Source: Polyangia bacterium (GTDB lineage Bacteria > Myxococcota_A > Polyangia > Polyangiales > JAUICN01). Taken from it: DNA of 32,428 nt. Within the stretch, counting starts at the first letter, position 1. The number at the start of each line of letters is the position of its first letter. Below the pieces are notes generated by a model, which was not told where the DNA came from, did not search any database, and saw only the letters and a list, made by a program, of their open reading frames with translations. Of this stretch, positions 7,745-16,561 are shown piece after piece. Location of the stretch: NCBI GenBank assembly GCA_030427835.1, contig JAUICN010000020.1:1-32428 (forward strand), read 5' to 3'. Both the position numbers and the translations under genes were made by a program.

Positions 7745-7764
7745 GGTCGGGGACACACCCGACC
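7745..7764. repeat. Small perfect hairpin in the 7705-7925 gap
   Basis: GGTCGGG (7745-7751) and CCCGACC (7758-7764) form a 7-bp stem with a 6-base loop, 41 bases after the preceding stop. An A-tract follows, so it would not be an intrinsic terminator for the plus strand. Similar short palindromes are typical of RAYT-associated repeats. Confidence 0.45.
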
Positions 7765-7895
7765 CAAAAAAACTCAACGATTTCCAAAGCGCTGGGGCCA
7801 GGCCCTATTTGCCCGCCTCACCGGCGTCACACCCCAGTCCTTTCCCCTTTCCAAGCTGGAAGATAGAAATAGATTTGGAATCATTAGAGAATTTT

Positions 7896-7912
7896 CGAAC
7901 CTGGGTCGTTTT
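7896..7912 (+). repeat. Dispersed copy of the REP-like 17-mer
   Basis: CGAACCTGGGTCGTTTT here is identical to the reverse complement of 778-794, more than 7 kb away, and lies in non-coding DNA. It sits 13 bases beyond the end of the minus-strand lipase gene. The copy at 840-856 lies similarly, just past the end of the minus-strand der gene, in the same orientation. Confidence 0.65.
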
Positions 7913-7925
7913 TGGGGATGGAGGT

Positions 7926-9119
7926 TTAGGAGGAGCTGTTCATTAGGAACTGGCTGATGGCATCCATGGAGGAGGAGAAGTTGGCCCGGGAGTAGACAGC
8001 ACCACTATGCAGCCAGTCCACGTGTTTGGCGGGGTAGATGTTGTCATCAAAGTGGCCCACCACATCCAGGTGGTCGCCGCGGCCGGCCCAGATCACTTTG
8101 CCCCATGGCATGCTGAGTGATGGCACGACGCCGTCTGTGAGTGCGCCGTCAGGCTGCACACCCAGACCCACCTTAAGTGCAGGCAAGTTGTGTTCCTGTG
8201 GGGCTGGGTAGGGGTAGGTTTGGGGTTCGCGAACCGATACCGAATAGAGCGTGGAGTACACCGCTGCGGAAAGCGTCGCCGTGGGGGACGTAATGCGTTT
8301 TGCAAAACCGAGGGGTGAGGGCGATGGAGCTGCGGTCACCACGCTACCGTAACGCACGTCTGCAGCGTTCTCTGCGGCTGCATTAAAGATGTCCATACAT
8401 TCTGGAGTCACCTGAAGAATACCACCCTGGTCGTAGCGAATGCCCTCCAGCCAGGTACGCACTTCGTCACGGCCCTTTTCACCAAGAAACCGGAGAAGGA
8501 GATCCGTGCTGCGATCCAGCAGTTGAATATCGGCACCTACCGCGTCATCAAACCGACCAAGGGATGCCACAAGGTTGGAGAAGATCGTGAGCGGGGGGCC
8601 CCCAAATCGTAGGGTGGTAAATGTCAGCAGCGAAAGCGCGTACAGCATTCGAGTGCCCGACACCGTGGAGAAAAACTGCGCCAGTGGCGTGCCGTAGTGT
8701 GGGGTGTTGATGGTCACCACTGAGTCCAGGCGCGGCAGCCAGTCGGTGGTGGACGGGTCCAAATGCAAATCCGTGGACGGTGATGCCAAAAGCCTTGCAT
8801 CCAATCCGCCAGTCGAGTGCCCCACAAGATGGATAGGCCCCGGATCCTCACGGCAGGTACGGGCAACCGTTTCCGCGACCACCTGGGCCCGGCGTCGAAT
8901 GGACGAAGTGGGTGGCGTAGGCACCACTACCATATGAATGCGTTTGCCGGCGGATTCGAAATGCTCGCCCAGTTCGCGCTCCATGTGCTCAAAGTAGTCG
9001 TAGCCGGCCAGCTTTCCGAACCCGAACATTCCGGGAATCAAATACACGTGATGGGTGCCGACCGAATCACTTTTTGGTGGCCCCGCGAAACTCGTGGCGG
9101 AGGTGCCCCCAAACCCCAT
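7926..9119 (-). CDS. Alpha/beta-hydrolase, LipA/PGAP1-like lipase
   Basis: Near the N-terminus the protein has VYLIPGMFGFG, the oxyanion-type strand of bacterial triacylglycerol lipases, and then HLVGHSTGGLDARLL with the nucleophile in GHSTG. Toward the C-terminus DGVVPS supplies a likely catalytic Asp and GDHLDVVGHF a likely His; these elements occur in family I lipases and PGAP1-like esterases. There is no convincing signal peptide, so a cytoplasmic location or unusual export is possible. ATG 9119 is preferred because GAGG lies 7 bases upstream of it. An in-frame ATG at 9158 would add 13 residues but has no ribosome binding site. Confidence 0.8.
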   Translation of the reverse strand: MGFGGTSATSFAGPPKSDSVGTHHVYLIPGMFGFGKLAGYDYFEHMERELGEHFESAGKRIHMVVVPTPPTSSIRRRAQVVAETVARTCREDPGPIHLVGHSTGGLDARLLASPSTDLHLDPSTTDWLPRLDSVVTINTPHYGTPLAQFFSTVSGTRMLYALSLLTFTTLRFGGPPLTIFSNLVASLGRFDDAVGADIQLLDRSTDLLLRFLGEKGRDEVRTWLEGIRYDQGGILQVTPECMDIFNAAAENAADVRYGSVVTAAPSPSPLGFAKRITSPTATLSAAVYSTLYSVSVREPQTYPYPAPQEHNLPALKVGLGVQPDGALTDGVVPSLSMPWGKVIWAGRGDHLDVVGHFDDNIYPAKHVDWLHSGAVYSRANFSSSMDAISQFLMNSSS

Positions 9120-9249
9120 GATAGAGCCTCGGGCCGGGCTGCGGGACGAACGTGGCATGGCGAATTAGTAGCCGCGGTGCGTCACTGGCCACAACTTTGT
9201 GACCGTCGACTCGATTTTTGCGTACGGACAGTTACCTTTTAGGCGTTTC

Positions 9250-9966
9250 ATGTTCTTCCAGAAATCACGCTTTTCTACCATCGCCGCAGGGATTGTCTTT
9301 TTAGCAGTTCCCGCATGCGGCAATAGCCCCCAATCGCTCCAGGGCGCAGGGCAGGGCCATCGGAATTCGCCACAATCGATGGAGGGTAAGCAGGATCGGG
9401 GCCAGATCGTTCAGCCCCCCTTCGCGGTGACAGGAAATGTGGAAGGGCCCATGCTCACCTGGTTTGACGACGAAGGCCTGCACGTGGCCAGCAACCGCGA
9501 GGAGGTACCCCCGGCCCACCGCAGCAAGGTTCGGGTGGACTCCCTGGACATTCCACCCAGCGAACGCCTTCCTCCAAACAAGGTCTACGTGGCCGATCTC
9601 TCCAAGTCAGATGAGGATGGAAACTACACCGTCCGCGTTCTTGAACGTTCCAGCTTTGAGTCCTGGGTGGCCGACGCCCAGGCCAAAGTGGCTCTCGCCA
9701 CCAACGACGTCATCATCTACGGCGCAGACTGGTGCGGTGCCTGCCGGGCCGCGGCACGCTACTTCCGCGAGCAAAACATTCCCTTTGTGGAAAAGAACAT
9801 CGAAAAAGATCCCGGTGCGCGTCGGGAAATGAAAGCCAAAGCCAAGGCGGCTGGCGTACGCACCTCCGGAATTCCGGTCATCGATTTTCGCGGCACCCTG
9901 CTCGCAGGCTTCGACGTCCAGAGGATCCAGGCATTGATGGCCCAGGGGAAACGGACCACGCTGTAG
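9250..9966 (+). CDS. Thioredoxin/glutaredoxin-like lipoprotein
   Basis: A signal peptide ends in the lipobox VPAC (Cys23 from this start), so the protein is predicted to be exported and lipidated. After a linker comes a region of unknown fold (about 60-140). The C-terminal thioredoxin-fold domain (about 150-238) has ADWCGACR, so a CGAC redox pair at residues 162-165, and a cis-proline in SGIPVIDF (206-213). Helix and strand order and size fit glutaredoxin/NrdH-like domains better than full thioredoxin. It likely handles disulfides outside the cytoplasm. The upstream in-frame GTG at 9199 would put 17 polar residues before the signal peptide, so ATG 9250 is preferred. hflX begins 40 bases downstream on the same strand. 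Confidence 0.8.
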   Translation: MFFQKSRFSTIAAGIVFLAVPACGNSPQSLQGAGQGHRNSPQSMEGKQDRGQIVQPPFAVTGNVEGPMLTWFDDEGLHVASNREEVPPAHRSKVRVDSLDIPPSERLPPNKVYVADLSKSDEDGNYTVRVLERSSFESWVADAQAKVALATNDVIIYGADWCGACRAAARYFREQNIPFVEKNIEKDPGARREMKAKAKAAGVRTSGIPVIDFRGTLLAGFDVQRIQALMAQGKRTTL

Positions 9967-10006
9967 GTTCTTCTCTTTCCTCCTCCTTTTTTTAGCGAAA
10001 CAGCCT

Positions 10007-11788
10007 GTGAATATTTTCGGAAACACCCAGGGCCTCAGTCAGGCCCAAATCAAATCCCTGGAACAGATCCTTCGGCGCCGTGTTCCTTTTTCCACCCTGA
10101 CCACACCGGAGCTCACCCGCTCCCTGTGTGAGGTGGCCCACACCACCCATCGTCAGGTCGGCGTGTTGGTCAATCGTCAGGGTGTCGTGGAATGGGTCAT
10201 CGCAGGCGACTCTCAACGGCTCATGTTGCCGGACATCGGTCGCTTGCGTGGTGCCCGTGGCCGCCTGCGAGGTTTGCGGCTCATTCACGTGCACCTTCGA
10301 AACGAGCCCCTTTCCCGGGATGACCTGGTGGATCTCACCCGCCTGCGGTTGGATTTGGTGGCCGCAATTTGCCTTTCCCCCGAGGGCCGACCGCTCACGG
10401 TGTACTACGGCCACAACCTTCCGTTGCGCCCCCGTCAACCGGGCGACCCTGAAGACTACCGACCACCCGCCTACGAAACCCAAGGCCCCATCCCCTACCG
10501 GTTGCTCGACTTCAATCCCGAAGAGCACATCCGTGGGCTTGAGGCGGAGTTTGCCCGGGCCGCCCAACAGCAGGAGACTCCCGCACCCGAAGGCCGTGCG
10601 TTGTTGGTGCACGTGGCCCAGAAGCAAAGGCCCCCAAAGTCTGGCCCAACAGCATCACCCAATGCCATCGCCCAGGCCCCCTCGGTGGATGTCATCATGG
10701 GGGAGCTTGAGGAGTTGGCACGCACTGCGGGCCTGGATGTTGCCGACACCATCGTGCAGCGCCGTGCCCGCATGGACCCGCGGTATCTCCTGGGCCGGGG
10801 CAAGCTGGAGGACGTGGTCATCCGCGCCATGCAGGTGGACGCAGACGTGCTCATCTTCAACCAAAACCTTTCCCCCACCCAATCCGCCGTCATCGCGGGT
10901 TTCACAGATCTCAAGGTCATCGATCGCACCCAGTTGATTCTCGACATCTTTGCCCAGCATGCCCAAAGCACAGACGGCAAGTTGCAGGTGGAGCTCGCCC
11001 AGATGAAGTACCTGCTACCGCGCCTAGGCACCCGGGACGATGCCCTGTCCAGGCTCACCGGCGGTATTGGCGGTCGCGGCCCCGGCGAAACCAAGCTTGA
11101 GATTGGCAGAAGGCGTGCCCACGAGCGCATCACCCGGCTTGAAAAGCAGTTGAAGAACCAGGCCAAACAACGATTGCAACGGCGCAGCCTTCGCCAGAAG
11201 CACGGCGTGCCCATCCTTTCCATCGTGGGCTACACCAATGCAGGAAAAAGCACGCTGCTCAATGCACTCACCCAGAGCGATGTCATCGTTGAGAACAAGC
11301 TTTTCGCCACCCTAGACACCCGATCCCGTCGGCTGCGGTTTCCCAGGGAGAGAGAAGTCATCATCACCGACACGGTGGGTTTCATTCGTGATCTTCCGAA
11401 GGACCTCTTTAACGCGTTTCGCGCCACCTTTGAAGAAGCCCAGGATGCAAACCTCCTACTCCACGTGGTGGATGCTTCCACCGATGAGATCGATGATCAC
11501 ATGGCCACCACCGATGATCTCATCAAGGAACTGGGCTTGGATGCGGTTCCTCGGCTGGTGGTCATGAACAAATCCGATCAACTCACGCCTGAAGAGATCG
11601 ATATTCTCCGCCAACGCTACGAAGGCACCATCGATCACGTGTTCACCAGTGCCCTCGATCCCCAAACCCTGCATCCGCTCCTCGAAAAACTAGAATCCAA
11701 CCTCTTCCCGAGTGCTCCGGATCACGACGCGGTCAAAGCTACTCACGAAAGGGCGGAGTTAAGCCACATTGAGAATATCGCCGGGTAG
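10007..11788 (+). CDS. hflX: Ribosome-associated GTPase HflX with long N-terminal region
   Basis: HflX splits or rescues stalled ribosomes under stress. The signature GGIGGRGPGETKLEIGRRR (352-370) and a coiled helix rich in Arg/Gln (371-397) lead into the G domain. It has GYTNAGKS (408-415), then DTVGFIRDLP and NKSD. Length is 593 residues, well above the roughly 430 of the E. coli protein. The extra is N-terminal (about 1-220), with its own folded-looking region and a Pro/Ala-rich linker; longer HflX forms are known in this part of the bacterial tree. Start is GTG with only a weak upstream site. The 3' end overlaps the convergent esterase gene by 30 bases. Confidence 0.93.
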   Translation: MNIFGNTQGLSQAQIKSLEQILRRRVPFSTLTTPELTRSLCEVAHTTHRQVGVLVNRQGVVEWVIAGDSQRLMLPDIGRLRGARGRLRGLRLIHVHLRNEPLSRDDLVDLTRLRLDLVAAICLSPEGRPLTVYYGHNLPLRPRQPGDPEDYRPPAYETQGPIPYRLLDFNPEEHIRGLEAEFARAAQQQETPAPEGRALLVHVAQKQRPPKSGPTASPNAIAQAPSVDVIMGELEELARTAGLDVADTIVQRRARMDPRYLLGRGKLEDVVIRAMQVDADVLIFNQNLSPTQSAVIAGFTDLKVIDRTQLILDIFAQHAQSTDGKLQVELAQMKYLLPRLGTRDDALSRLTGGIGGRGPGETKLEIGRRRAHERITRLEKQLKNQAKQRLQRRSLRQKHGVPILSIVGYTNAGKSTLLNALTQSDVIVENKLFATLDTRSRRLRFPREREVIITDTVGFIRDLPKDLFNAFRATFEEAQDANLLLHVVDASTDEIDDHMATTDDLIKELGLDAVPRLVVMNKSDQLTPEEIDILRQRYEGTIDHVFTSALDPQTLHPLLEKLESNLFPSAPDHDAVKATHERAELSHIENIAG

Positions 11789-12577
11789 TGGCACCGGGGT
11801 GTAGAACAGTCTTCGCCGCAGGGCAGTCTGTAGCCATTCCTCCATGCGCAAACGCATACCATCCGAGGTTTCGTGGCCCACGCCATCAAAGCGAATAAGA
11901 ACCACCCGAAACCCCTTCTCTTGCATGGTTCGAACGGCACGTTCCGTTCTTGGGTAGGCGATGATTCCGTCCGCGGTGCCATGCATGGCCCAAAATTCAG
12001 GGTAGGTGACGTGGGGCATGGGTTCGGGAACCATCACCGGTGGAAACCAGCTCGACATGGTGATCACCATGCCCACCACCTCCGGGTGATGCAGCCCCAT
12101 GAACTGGGCAAGGATTCCGCCCTGTGAAAACCCGATGACAATGGGCAGCCCCCGGGTCGGGTGCACCTTCATCAGTTCAAAAAGAAACTTCACCAGTTCC
12201 AAACCCCGGGAGTGAATCGCGGCACGAATCTGCGGTGTGAGGCCCTTTCTGATCGATGCGGGAAGCCACGTGTACCCCTCGCCCAGGGGTTCAGGTGCCT
12301 GGGGCACAATCAACCGCATGGGTTCACGAATGCCTAAAAACGACCCCCGGGGCACGTGGGGCCTATCCGCGCGACCGTGGAGAAACACCACCATAGGAAG
12401 CTTGGCGTCCTTTTCCACGTCCTCCGGCTGCACGGTGGTGTATTTGAATCCAGAAAGAAACCGCTCCTGGATCGTCACGTCCCGGGTGGCCGCAAGGGGC
12501 TCTGCGTACAACTGCACCGCACAACTGGTCCATGCCAGTGCCACCATTCCCAAAAAGACCTCAGCGACCGGCCCCAT
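11759..12577 (-). CDS. Exported carboxylesterase/phospholipase-like hydrolase (Abhydrolase_2 type)
   Basis: An N-terminal hydrophobic stretch (about 5-25) is a signal peptide, ending either at TSC (Cys19, weak lipobox) or after QLYA. The hydrolase has VVFLHGRAD (oxyanion region, 63-71), GFSQGG (Ser151), GTADGII (Asp203) and GVGHE (His235), the triad order of small carboxylesterases and phospholipase/carboxylesterase family members. The substrate is unknown. It is the last gene of the hisD-led minus-strand operon, starting 5 bases after the preceding stop, with an AGGAA site in that gap. It converges on hflX with a 30-base coding overlap. Confidence 0.82.
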   Translation of the reverse strand: MGPVAEVFLGMVALAWTSCAVQLYAEPLAATRDVTIQERFLSGFKYTTVQPEDVEKDAKLPMVVFLHGRADRPHVPRGSFLGIREPMRLIVPQAPEPLGEGYTWLPASIRKGLTPQIRAAIHSRGLELVKFLFELMKVHPTRGLPIVIGFSQGGILAQFMGLHHPEVVGMVITMSSWFPPVMVPEPMPHVTYPEFWAMHGTADGIIAYPRTERAVRTMQEKGFRVVLIRFDGVGHETSDGMRLRMEEWLQTALRRRLFYTPVPLPGDILNVA

Positions 12578-12582
12578 GGTTC

Positions 12583-13221
12583 CTACAGCGGCTCAATGGA
12601 AAGGTTATCGAACGTCAGCTGGCTCTCCCAGTTGTTGAACGCAAAGTGATCGTGCCCCCGGCCCCAAAGCGGTTCAGGGTCCACCATCTGAACGATTTGT
12701 TCACCGTCTACCCATGCCGTGATCCTGTTTCCATCCCGTTCAAGCTTTACCCTGTAGGTTTTCCCTACGTCGACCTTTTTGGCCTTGCCCACCACGCGGT
12801 CATTGCCGTGCTCGTTCATGCGAGCCATGCAGTTCACCGTATTTCCCCAGCCCCCAAAGATAAACACGTAGCTCGTGGCCGTGTAGGAATCGGTCGTCGC
12901 CTTGGACACGCCGTCCCCGTAGAGCTCCACTTTGATATCCCCCACCTCAGAATCGCTGCGCACGTCAAACTGTACACGCACATTCCTGGGGAGCTTTCGG
13001 CGAAGCCACAGCGGTTTGTTTTTCGCACCCTGAATACGCAGGGAACCCTCCTGGATTTTGTAGTTGCCACCGGTGTTGTGCCAAAGCTTACCCAAATCAG
13101 CACGATCGAAATCGTCCTGAAAGCCAGCGGGCCCAATGGCAGGATCTCCCTGGGGGGTGCAGCTCCAAAGTAATCCAATCAACGCAACACTAGCGATCCG
13201 TGCAGCCATCCCCATTGGCAT
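12583..13221 (-). CDS. Lipoprotein with lectin/glucanase-like (DUF1080/ConA-like) fold
   Basis: A short signal peptide ends in LLWSC, a good lipobox. The mature part looks like a jelly-roll of the concanavalin-A/3-keto-disaccharide hydrolase (DUF1080) type: DDFDRADLGKLWHNTGGNYKI at the start, alternating beta segments, TYRVKLERDGNRITAWVDGEQI in the middle, and FDNLSIEPL at the end. Such domains bind or act on sugars, but no catalytic set is evident, so binding is as likely as catalysis. ATG 13221 is chosen because GAGGAAGG lies 5 bases upstream; the longer in-frame start at 13263 lacks this. The start overlaps the end of the TSP3 barrel gene by 32 bases. Confidence 0.72.
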   Translation of the reverse strand: MPMGMAARIASVALIGLLWSCTPQGDPAIGPAGFQDDFDRADLGKLWHNTGGNYKIQEGSLRIQGAKNKPLWLRRKLPRNVRVQFDVRSDSEVGDIKVELYGDGVSKATTDSYTATSYVFIFGGWGNTVNCMARMNEHGNDRVVGKAKKVDVGKTYRVKLERDGNRITAWVDGEQIVQMVDPEPLWGRGHDHFAFNNWESQLTFDNLSIEPL

Positions 13222-14299
13222 CACGTCCTTCCTCAGCCTGTTGTTTTGGGCAACGGTCGTCATCGTCCATTACCATGTCTCGATCGTCATCCGGGTCCAG
13301 GCAACCGTCCCCATCCTCAAACCCGTCGTAGTCCTCCGGGAGAAACTTACAAAGGTCATCCTCATCCGGAACGTGGTCCCGGTCCACGTCGTCGTAGGAT
13401 AGGGAGGGGAATCGGCCTAAGGTAAATGTCACGTCTGCCAGCGGGGTGCCGTATCCACCCGATCGCCCGGCCCCCGCAGTCAATGTCCACCAGTGGCCGC
13501 GCAAATCGCGCTTCACCCCGGCCCGCACACGGGTACCCAGATGGTCGGTTCGGGTCGATAGCCGCGTGGCGTGGGCCTGGCCGTGTACTTCAGCAAGAAT
13601 CGACCAGGACTGAAGGCCAGGAATGCGAACCTTACCACCCAGGGTAGCCCAAAGTTCATCCTGCCAACGGGGATCCTCCTGGGCCACTTTCTCAAACCGA
13701 TGCAGCCACGCCAATCGTAGGGAGCCCTCAATATTCAAGAGCTTCGCGTCGGTGATGAACTCGCCCCGTACCGTGGCGCCCCGGTCTCCCAACCAGCCAT
13801 CATCCGTGCCCAGGGGGGCCGTGGCCCAGGCTGCCAACGCCAGGCCCCAACGGTAGGGAACAAGCGAGCCCCCATAGGGAGGGGTTGTATCCTTCAGTGT
13901 GCGGATCAACCCCAGGTGAGGATCCGAAATGGCGCCCTGTTTTGTTGTACTATCGCCACTCTGAAAAGGAGTGCCGCTGATCATACCCGCCAACCGTGTG
14001 CGCTCCCCAAGCGTGTACTGGGCCGATACCCCAAGTTCCGATCGAAAATCCACAAGAGACTGCCCGTTGCCCTCGGCGAGTGGTACGTAGGCGAGCCCGC
14101 CCATCCCCAGCACGCTCCAACGCCCGATGACCGCATCCTCCGGGCTCGGGGTGTGGCTTGAATGCACACTTACGGCTCCATGTGGGTCCGCCGCCCATCG
14201 AAGTGAACTCGTATCCCGTTGGGCCACAGCAGTGCCGTGAAATCCAGCCCAACCCACTACGCTCGCCGCAAGCAACTGAAAGTACAGCATCCGAATCAC
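13190..14299 (-). CDS. Outer-membrane barrel-like protein with C-terminal TSP3 repeats, no OmpA domain
   Basis: A signal peptide (about 1-26, ending TAVAQ) precedes some 260 residues of alternating beta-strand sequence typical of an outer-membrane barrel. From about residue 312, TSP3-like calcium-binding repeats follow (DVDRDHVPDEDDLC, DGFEDGDGC, DPDDDRD, DANGDGC), with Asp at regular spacing and paired cysteines. In relatives this layout usually continues into an OmpA peptidoglycan-binding domain; here the protein stops right after the last repeat. The GTG start overlaps the ttcA stop as GTGA; an ATG lies at 14290. It is the third gene of the hisD-led operon. The barrel assignment is inferred from pattern. 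Confidence 0.72.
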   Translation of the reverse strand: MIRMLYFQLLAASVVGWAGFHGTAVAQRDTSSLRWAADPHGAVSVHSSHTPSPEDAVIGRWSVLGMGGLAYVPLAEGNGQSLVDFRSELGVSAQYTLGERTRLAGMISGTPFQSGDSTTKQGAISDPHLGLIRTLKDTTPPYGGSLVPYRWGLALAAWATAPLGTDDGWLGDRGATVRGEFITDAKLLNIEGSLRLAWLHRFEKVAQEDPRWQDELWATLGGKVRIPGLQSWSILAEVHGQAHATRLSTRTDHLGTRVRAGVKRDLRGHWWTLTAGAGRSGGYGTPLADVTFTLGRFPSLSYDDVDRDHVPDEDDLCKFLPEDYDGFEDGDGCLDPDDDRDMVMDDDDRCPKQQAEEGRDANGDGCTDR

Positions 14300-15183
14300 G
14301 AGTAGCTACCTACCACGTCTCCGCGTTCCGCGGGCGCACCACTGACCACGGGCAGCTTAACTGGCCCTCGGCCTGTTGAAGTCGCTGGACTCTTGTCTCG
14401 AAGAACAGAGGAATATTGCAGTCGTTCGTCTAGCAAATGGGATGGGCGCACGTGCTTCAGGGAGGCCAAAAGGCTTTCGCGCACCTGGGGGATGCGGGTT
14501 TCCAGGTCATTCAACAGCCGTTTCATCTCCTGGCGTTGCAAGTTCTCCTGGGAACCGCACAGGTTGCACGGAAGAATGGGGTACCGCTCCAGTTCCGCCA
14601 ACTGGGCAATGTCCTTTTCGGCCAGGTACAACATGGGGCGAATCACCGTATTGCGGCCGTCCTTCGTTTCCAACTTTGCGGGCATGGCGCCCATGGACCC
14701 CGCAAAGAACATATTGAGCAAAAGCGTCTCAATCGCATCGTCCCGGTGGTGACCAAGCGCAATCTTGGTGCAGCCAAGATCCTCCGCCAGGTTGTACAGC
14801 ACCCCACGCCGCAGTCGTGAACACAGGGAGCAGTAGGTTTTCCCCTCAGCGACCCTATCCTTCACGATCGAATAGGTATCCTCCCGTACAATGTGGTGAA
14901 CCACACCCTCCTGCTCCAACCAACGCGCAAGCGGCGTACCGTCGTAGCCCGGTTGCGCCTGATCCAGGTGCACTGCCACAAGTTCAAAAGAAATCGGCGC
15001 ACGGGTTTGCAAGCGCCGCAGCAGCTGTAGCAGCGTGTAACTGTCCTTGCCGCCGCTTAGGCACACCATGATTCGATCGCCGTCATCGATGAGATGATGT
15101 TCGGCAATGCATTGTCCAAGCCCCTTGCCCAGGTCCTTCCATAGGTCCTTCCACGGGCGGCCATGGGCTTCGGTGGCGTTCAC
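14296..15183 (-). CDS. ttcA: tRNA 2-thiocytidine biosynthesis protein TtcA
   Basis: TtcA adds sulfur to C32 of certain tRNAs, using an iron-sulfur cluster and ATP. The protein shows the PP-loop SGGKDS (43-48), then YCSLCSRLRRGVLY with Cys118 and Cys121, GHHRDDAIETLLLN (144-157), and CNLCGSQ with Cys206 and Cys209. This set of cysteine pairs is the cluster-binding pattern of the TtcA/TtuA group. Length (295) fits TtcA. The start is GTG, overlapping the hisD stop as GTGA, which suggests coupled translation. The final 30 or so residues are low-complexity and not conserved in character. Confidence 0.92.
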   Translation of the reverse strand: MNATEAHGRPWKDLWKDLGKGLGQCIAEHHLIDDGDRIMVCLSGGKDSYTLLQLLRRLQTRAPISFELVAVHLDQAQPGYDGTPLARWLEQEGVVHHIVREDTYSIVKDRVAEGKTYCSLCSRLRRGVLYNLAEDLGCTKIALGHHRDDAIETLLLNMFFAGSMGAMPAKLETKDGRNTVIRPMLYLAEKDIAQLAELERYPILPCNLCGSQENLQRQEMKRLLNDLETRIPQVRESLLASLKHVRPSHLLDERLQYSSVLRDKSPATSTGRGPVKLPVVSGAPAERGDVVGSYS

Positions 15184-16460
15184 AGGTGCGTGTCCTTTGT
15201 GAGGCGGATATCCACGGCTCGCGCGTGGGCCTCAAGCTCCTCGGCCCGGGCCAATCCGCTCAACATGGCCCCCTGGGATTTCAACGCACTGGCGCCGTAT
15301 CGAATAATCGAGGTGCGGATGAGAAAATCGTACACCCCAAGGGGTGATCCAAACCGCGCAGCACCGCCGGTGGGCAACACATGGCTTGGCCCCGCGGCGT
15401 AATCGCCCGCGGCCTCCGGGGTATGGGCACCCAAAAACACCGCACCCGCGTGATGAATGTTCGAAAGCAAATCGTAGGGGTCGCTTACGTTCAAGGAAAG
15501 GTGCTCAATGGCAATTTCATCGGCCACCCGAGCCGCTTCCGCAAGATCTCCAACCACAAAAGCAAGGCCGTTCTTCGAAAGCGCTTCCCGTGCCATGGGC
15601 GCCTTGGGCAAGGTTTCCAGTTGTCGTTGTACCTCAGTCGCCACAGCCTCGGCCTGACGCCGGGAAAGGGTGATCAGCAGGGGGTAGGCATCCTCGTCGT
15701 GCTCTGCCTGGGACAGTAGATCCGCCGCGACCCAGGCAGGGTTGGCCCGGTCGTCGGCCACCACAAGGATTTCACTCGGGCCTGCAATCTGATCAATGTT
15801 CACCAAACCAAAGACCAGGCGCTTTGCACAGGCCACGTACAGGTTGCCCGGGCCCACGATGGTTTCCACCCGATCTACGCTCGACGTTCCGTAGGCCAAT
15901 GCACCAATGGCCTGGGCGCCTCCCACATCAATAATCTCGGTAACTCCGGAGAGCTCGGCCGCCAACAACAACGTGTCCGTGGGGCGCGGTGTGGCCAACA
16001 CGATGCGTTTCACGCCAGCCACCTGGGCAGGAATGGCAGACATCAACACCGTGGAGGGGTACCGTGCCTTGCCACCGGGGGCGTACACGCCGGCGCTCTT
16101 GACCGGCCGAACCCGTTGACCCAGCTCCACACCCTCTTCCAGGTAGCGAAACCCCGGGTCCCTCTGATGCTCATGGTACCGGCGTACCCGGGCGGCAGCC
16201 TCCTCCAGGTGATCCACCAGTTGCGGCGCCAGCCGCTCCCGGGCAGCGCCCCAGGAGTCCCGGGGAACCTGCATATGCTCTACATTTCTACCGTCGAACC
16301 TCTCCGTGTATTCCTGCACGGCCGCGTCTCCCCGGTCCCTGACCTGGTCCAGAATATCCCGCACCACCGGCTCCACCCGAGCCAGATCAGCCTCACCCCG
16401 TCGAGTAAGGCCCTCCAGGGTGTGGTCGTATTCGGTTGTCCCACGCTCAAAAATTCGCAC
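15180..16460 (-). CDS. hisD: Histidinol dehydrogenase HisD
   Basis: HisD carries out the last two oxidations of histidine synthesis, from L-histidinol to L-histidine with NAD+. Clear signatures are GVYAPGG, the VGPGN loop, AGPSE and QAEHDEDA (Gln and His as zinc ligands). Further on are IEHLSL (the catalytic Glu-His pair) and GDYAAGPSHVLPT. A GTG at 16460 is chosen: GGAGAAGG lies 8 bases upstream and the 426-residue product has the usual family length. An in-frame GTG at 16541 would add 27 low-complexity residues. No other his gene is in the window. It heads a five-gene operon and is divergent from the EVE-domain gene, with a 101-base gap. Confidence 0.93.
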   Translation of the reverse strand: MRIFERGTTEYDHTLEGLTRRGEADLARVEPVVRDILDQVRDRGDAAVQEYTERFDGRNVEHMQVPRDSWGAARERLAPQLVDHLEEAAARVRRYHEHQRDPGFRYLEEGVELGQRVRPVKSAGVYAPGGKARYPSTVLMSAIPAQVAGVKRIVLATPRPTDTLLLAAELSGVTEIIDVGGAQAIGALAYGTSSVDRVETIVGPGNLYVACAKRLVFGLVNIDQIAGPSEILVVADDRANPAWVAADLLSQAEHDEDAYPLLITLSRRQAEAVATEVQRQLETLPKAPMAREALSKNGLAFVVGDLAEAARVADEIAIEHLSLNVSDPYDLLSNIHHAGAVFLGAHTPEAAGDYAAGPSHVLPTGGAARFGSPLGVYDFLIRTSIIRYGASALKSQGAMLSGLARAEELEAHARAVDIRLTKDTHL

Positions 16461-16561
16461 GATTCCGTCCTTCTCCAAGGTTGGCTTCTTCCTCGAGCCA
16501 TTTAGCACGGGCCCAGTCCCGGTCGACGTGCCTCCGTCCACGCTGCTGGTAGGGTGGCCCC

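Noticed and set aside
7745-7764. Hairpin as an intrinsic terminator for the sigma operon
   Set aside because: The stem is good, but it is followed by an A-tract instead of a T-tract on the plus strand, and T residues precede it on the minus strand.
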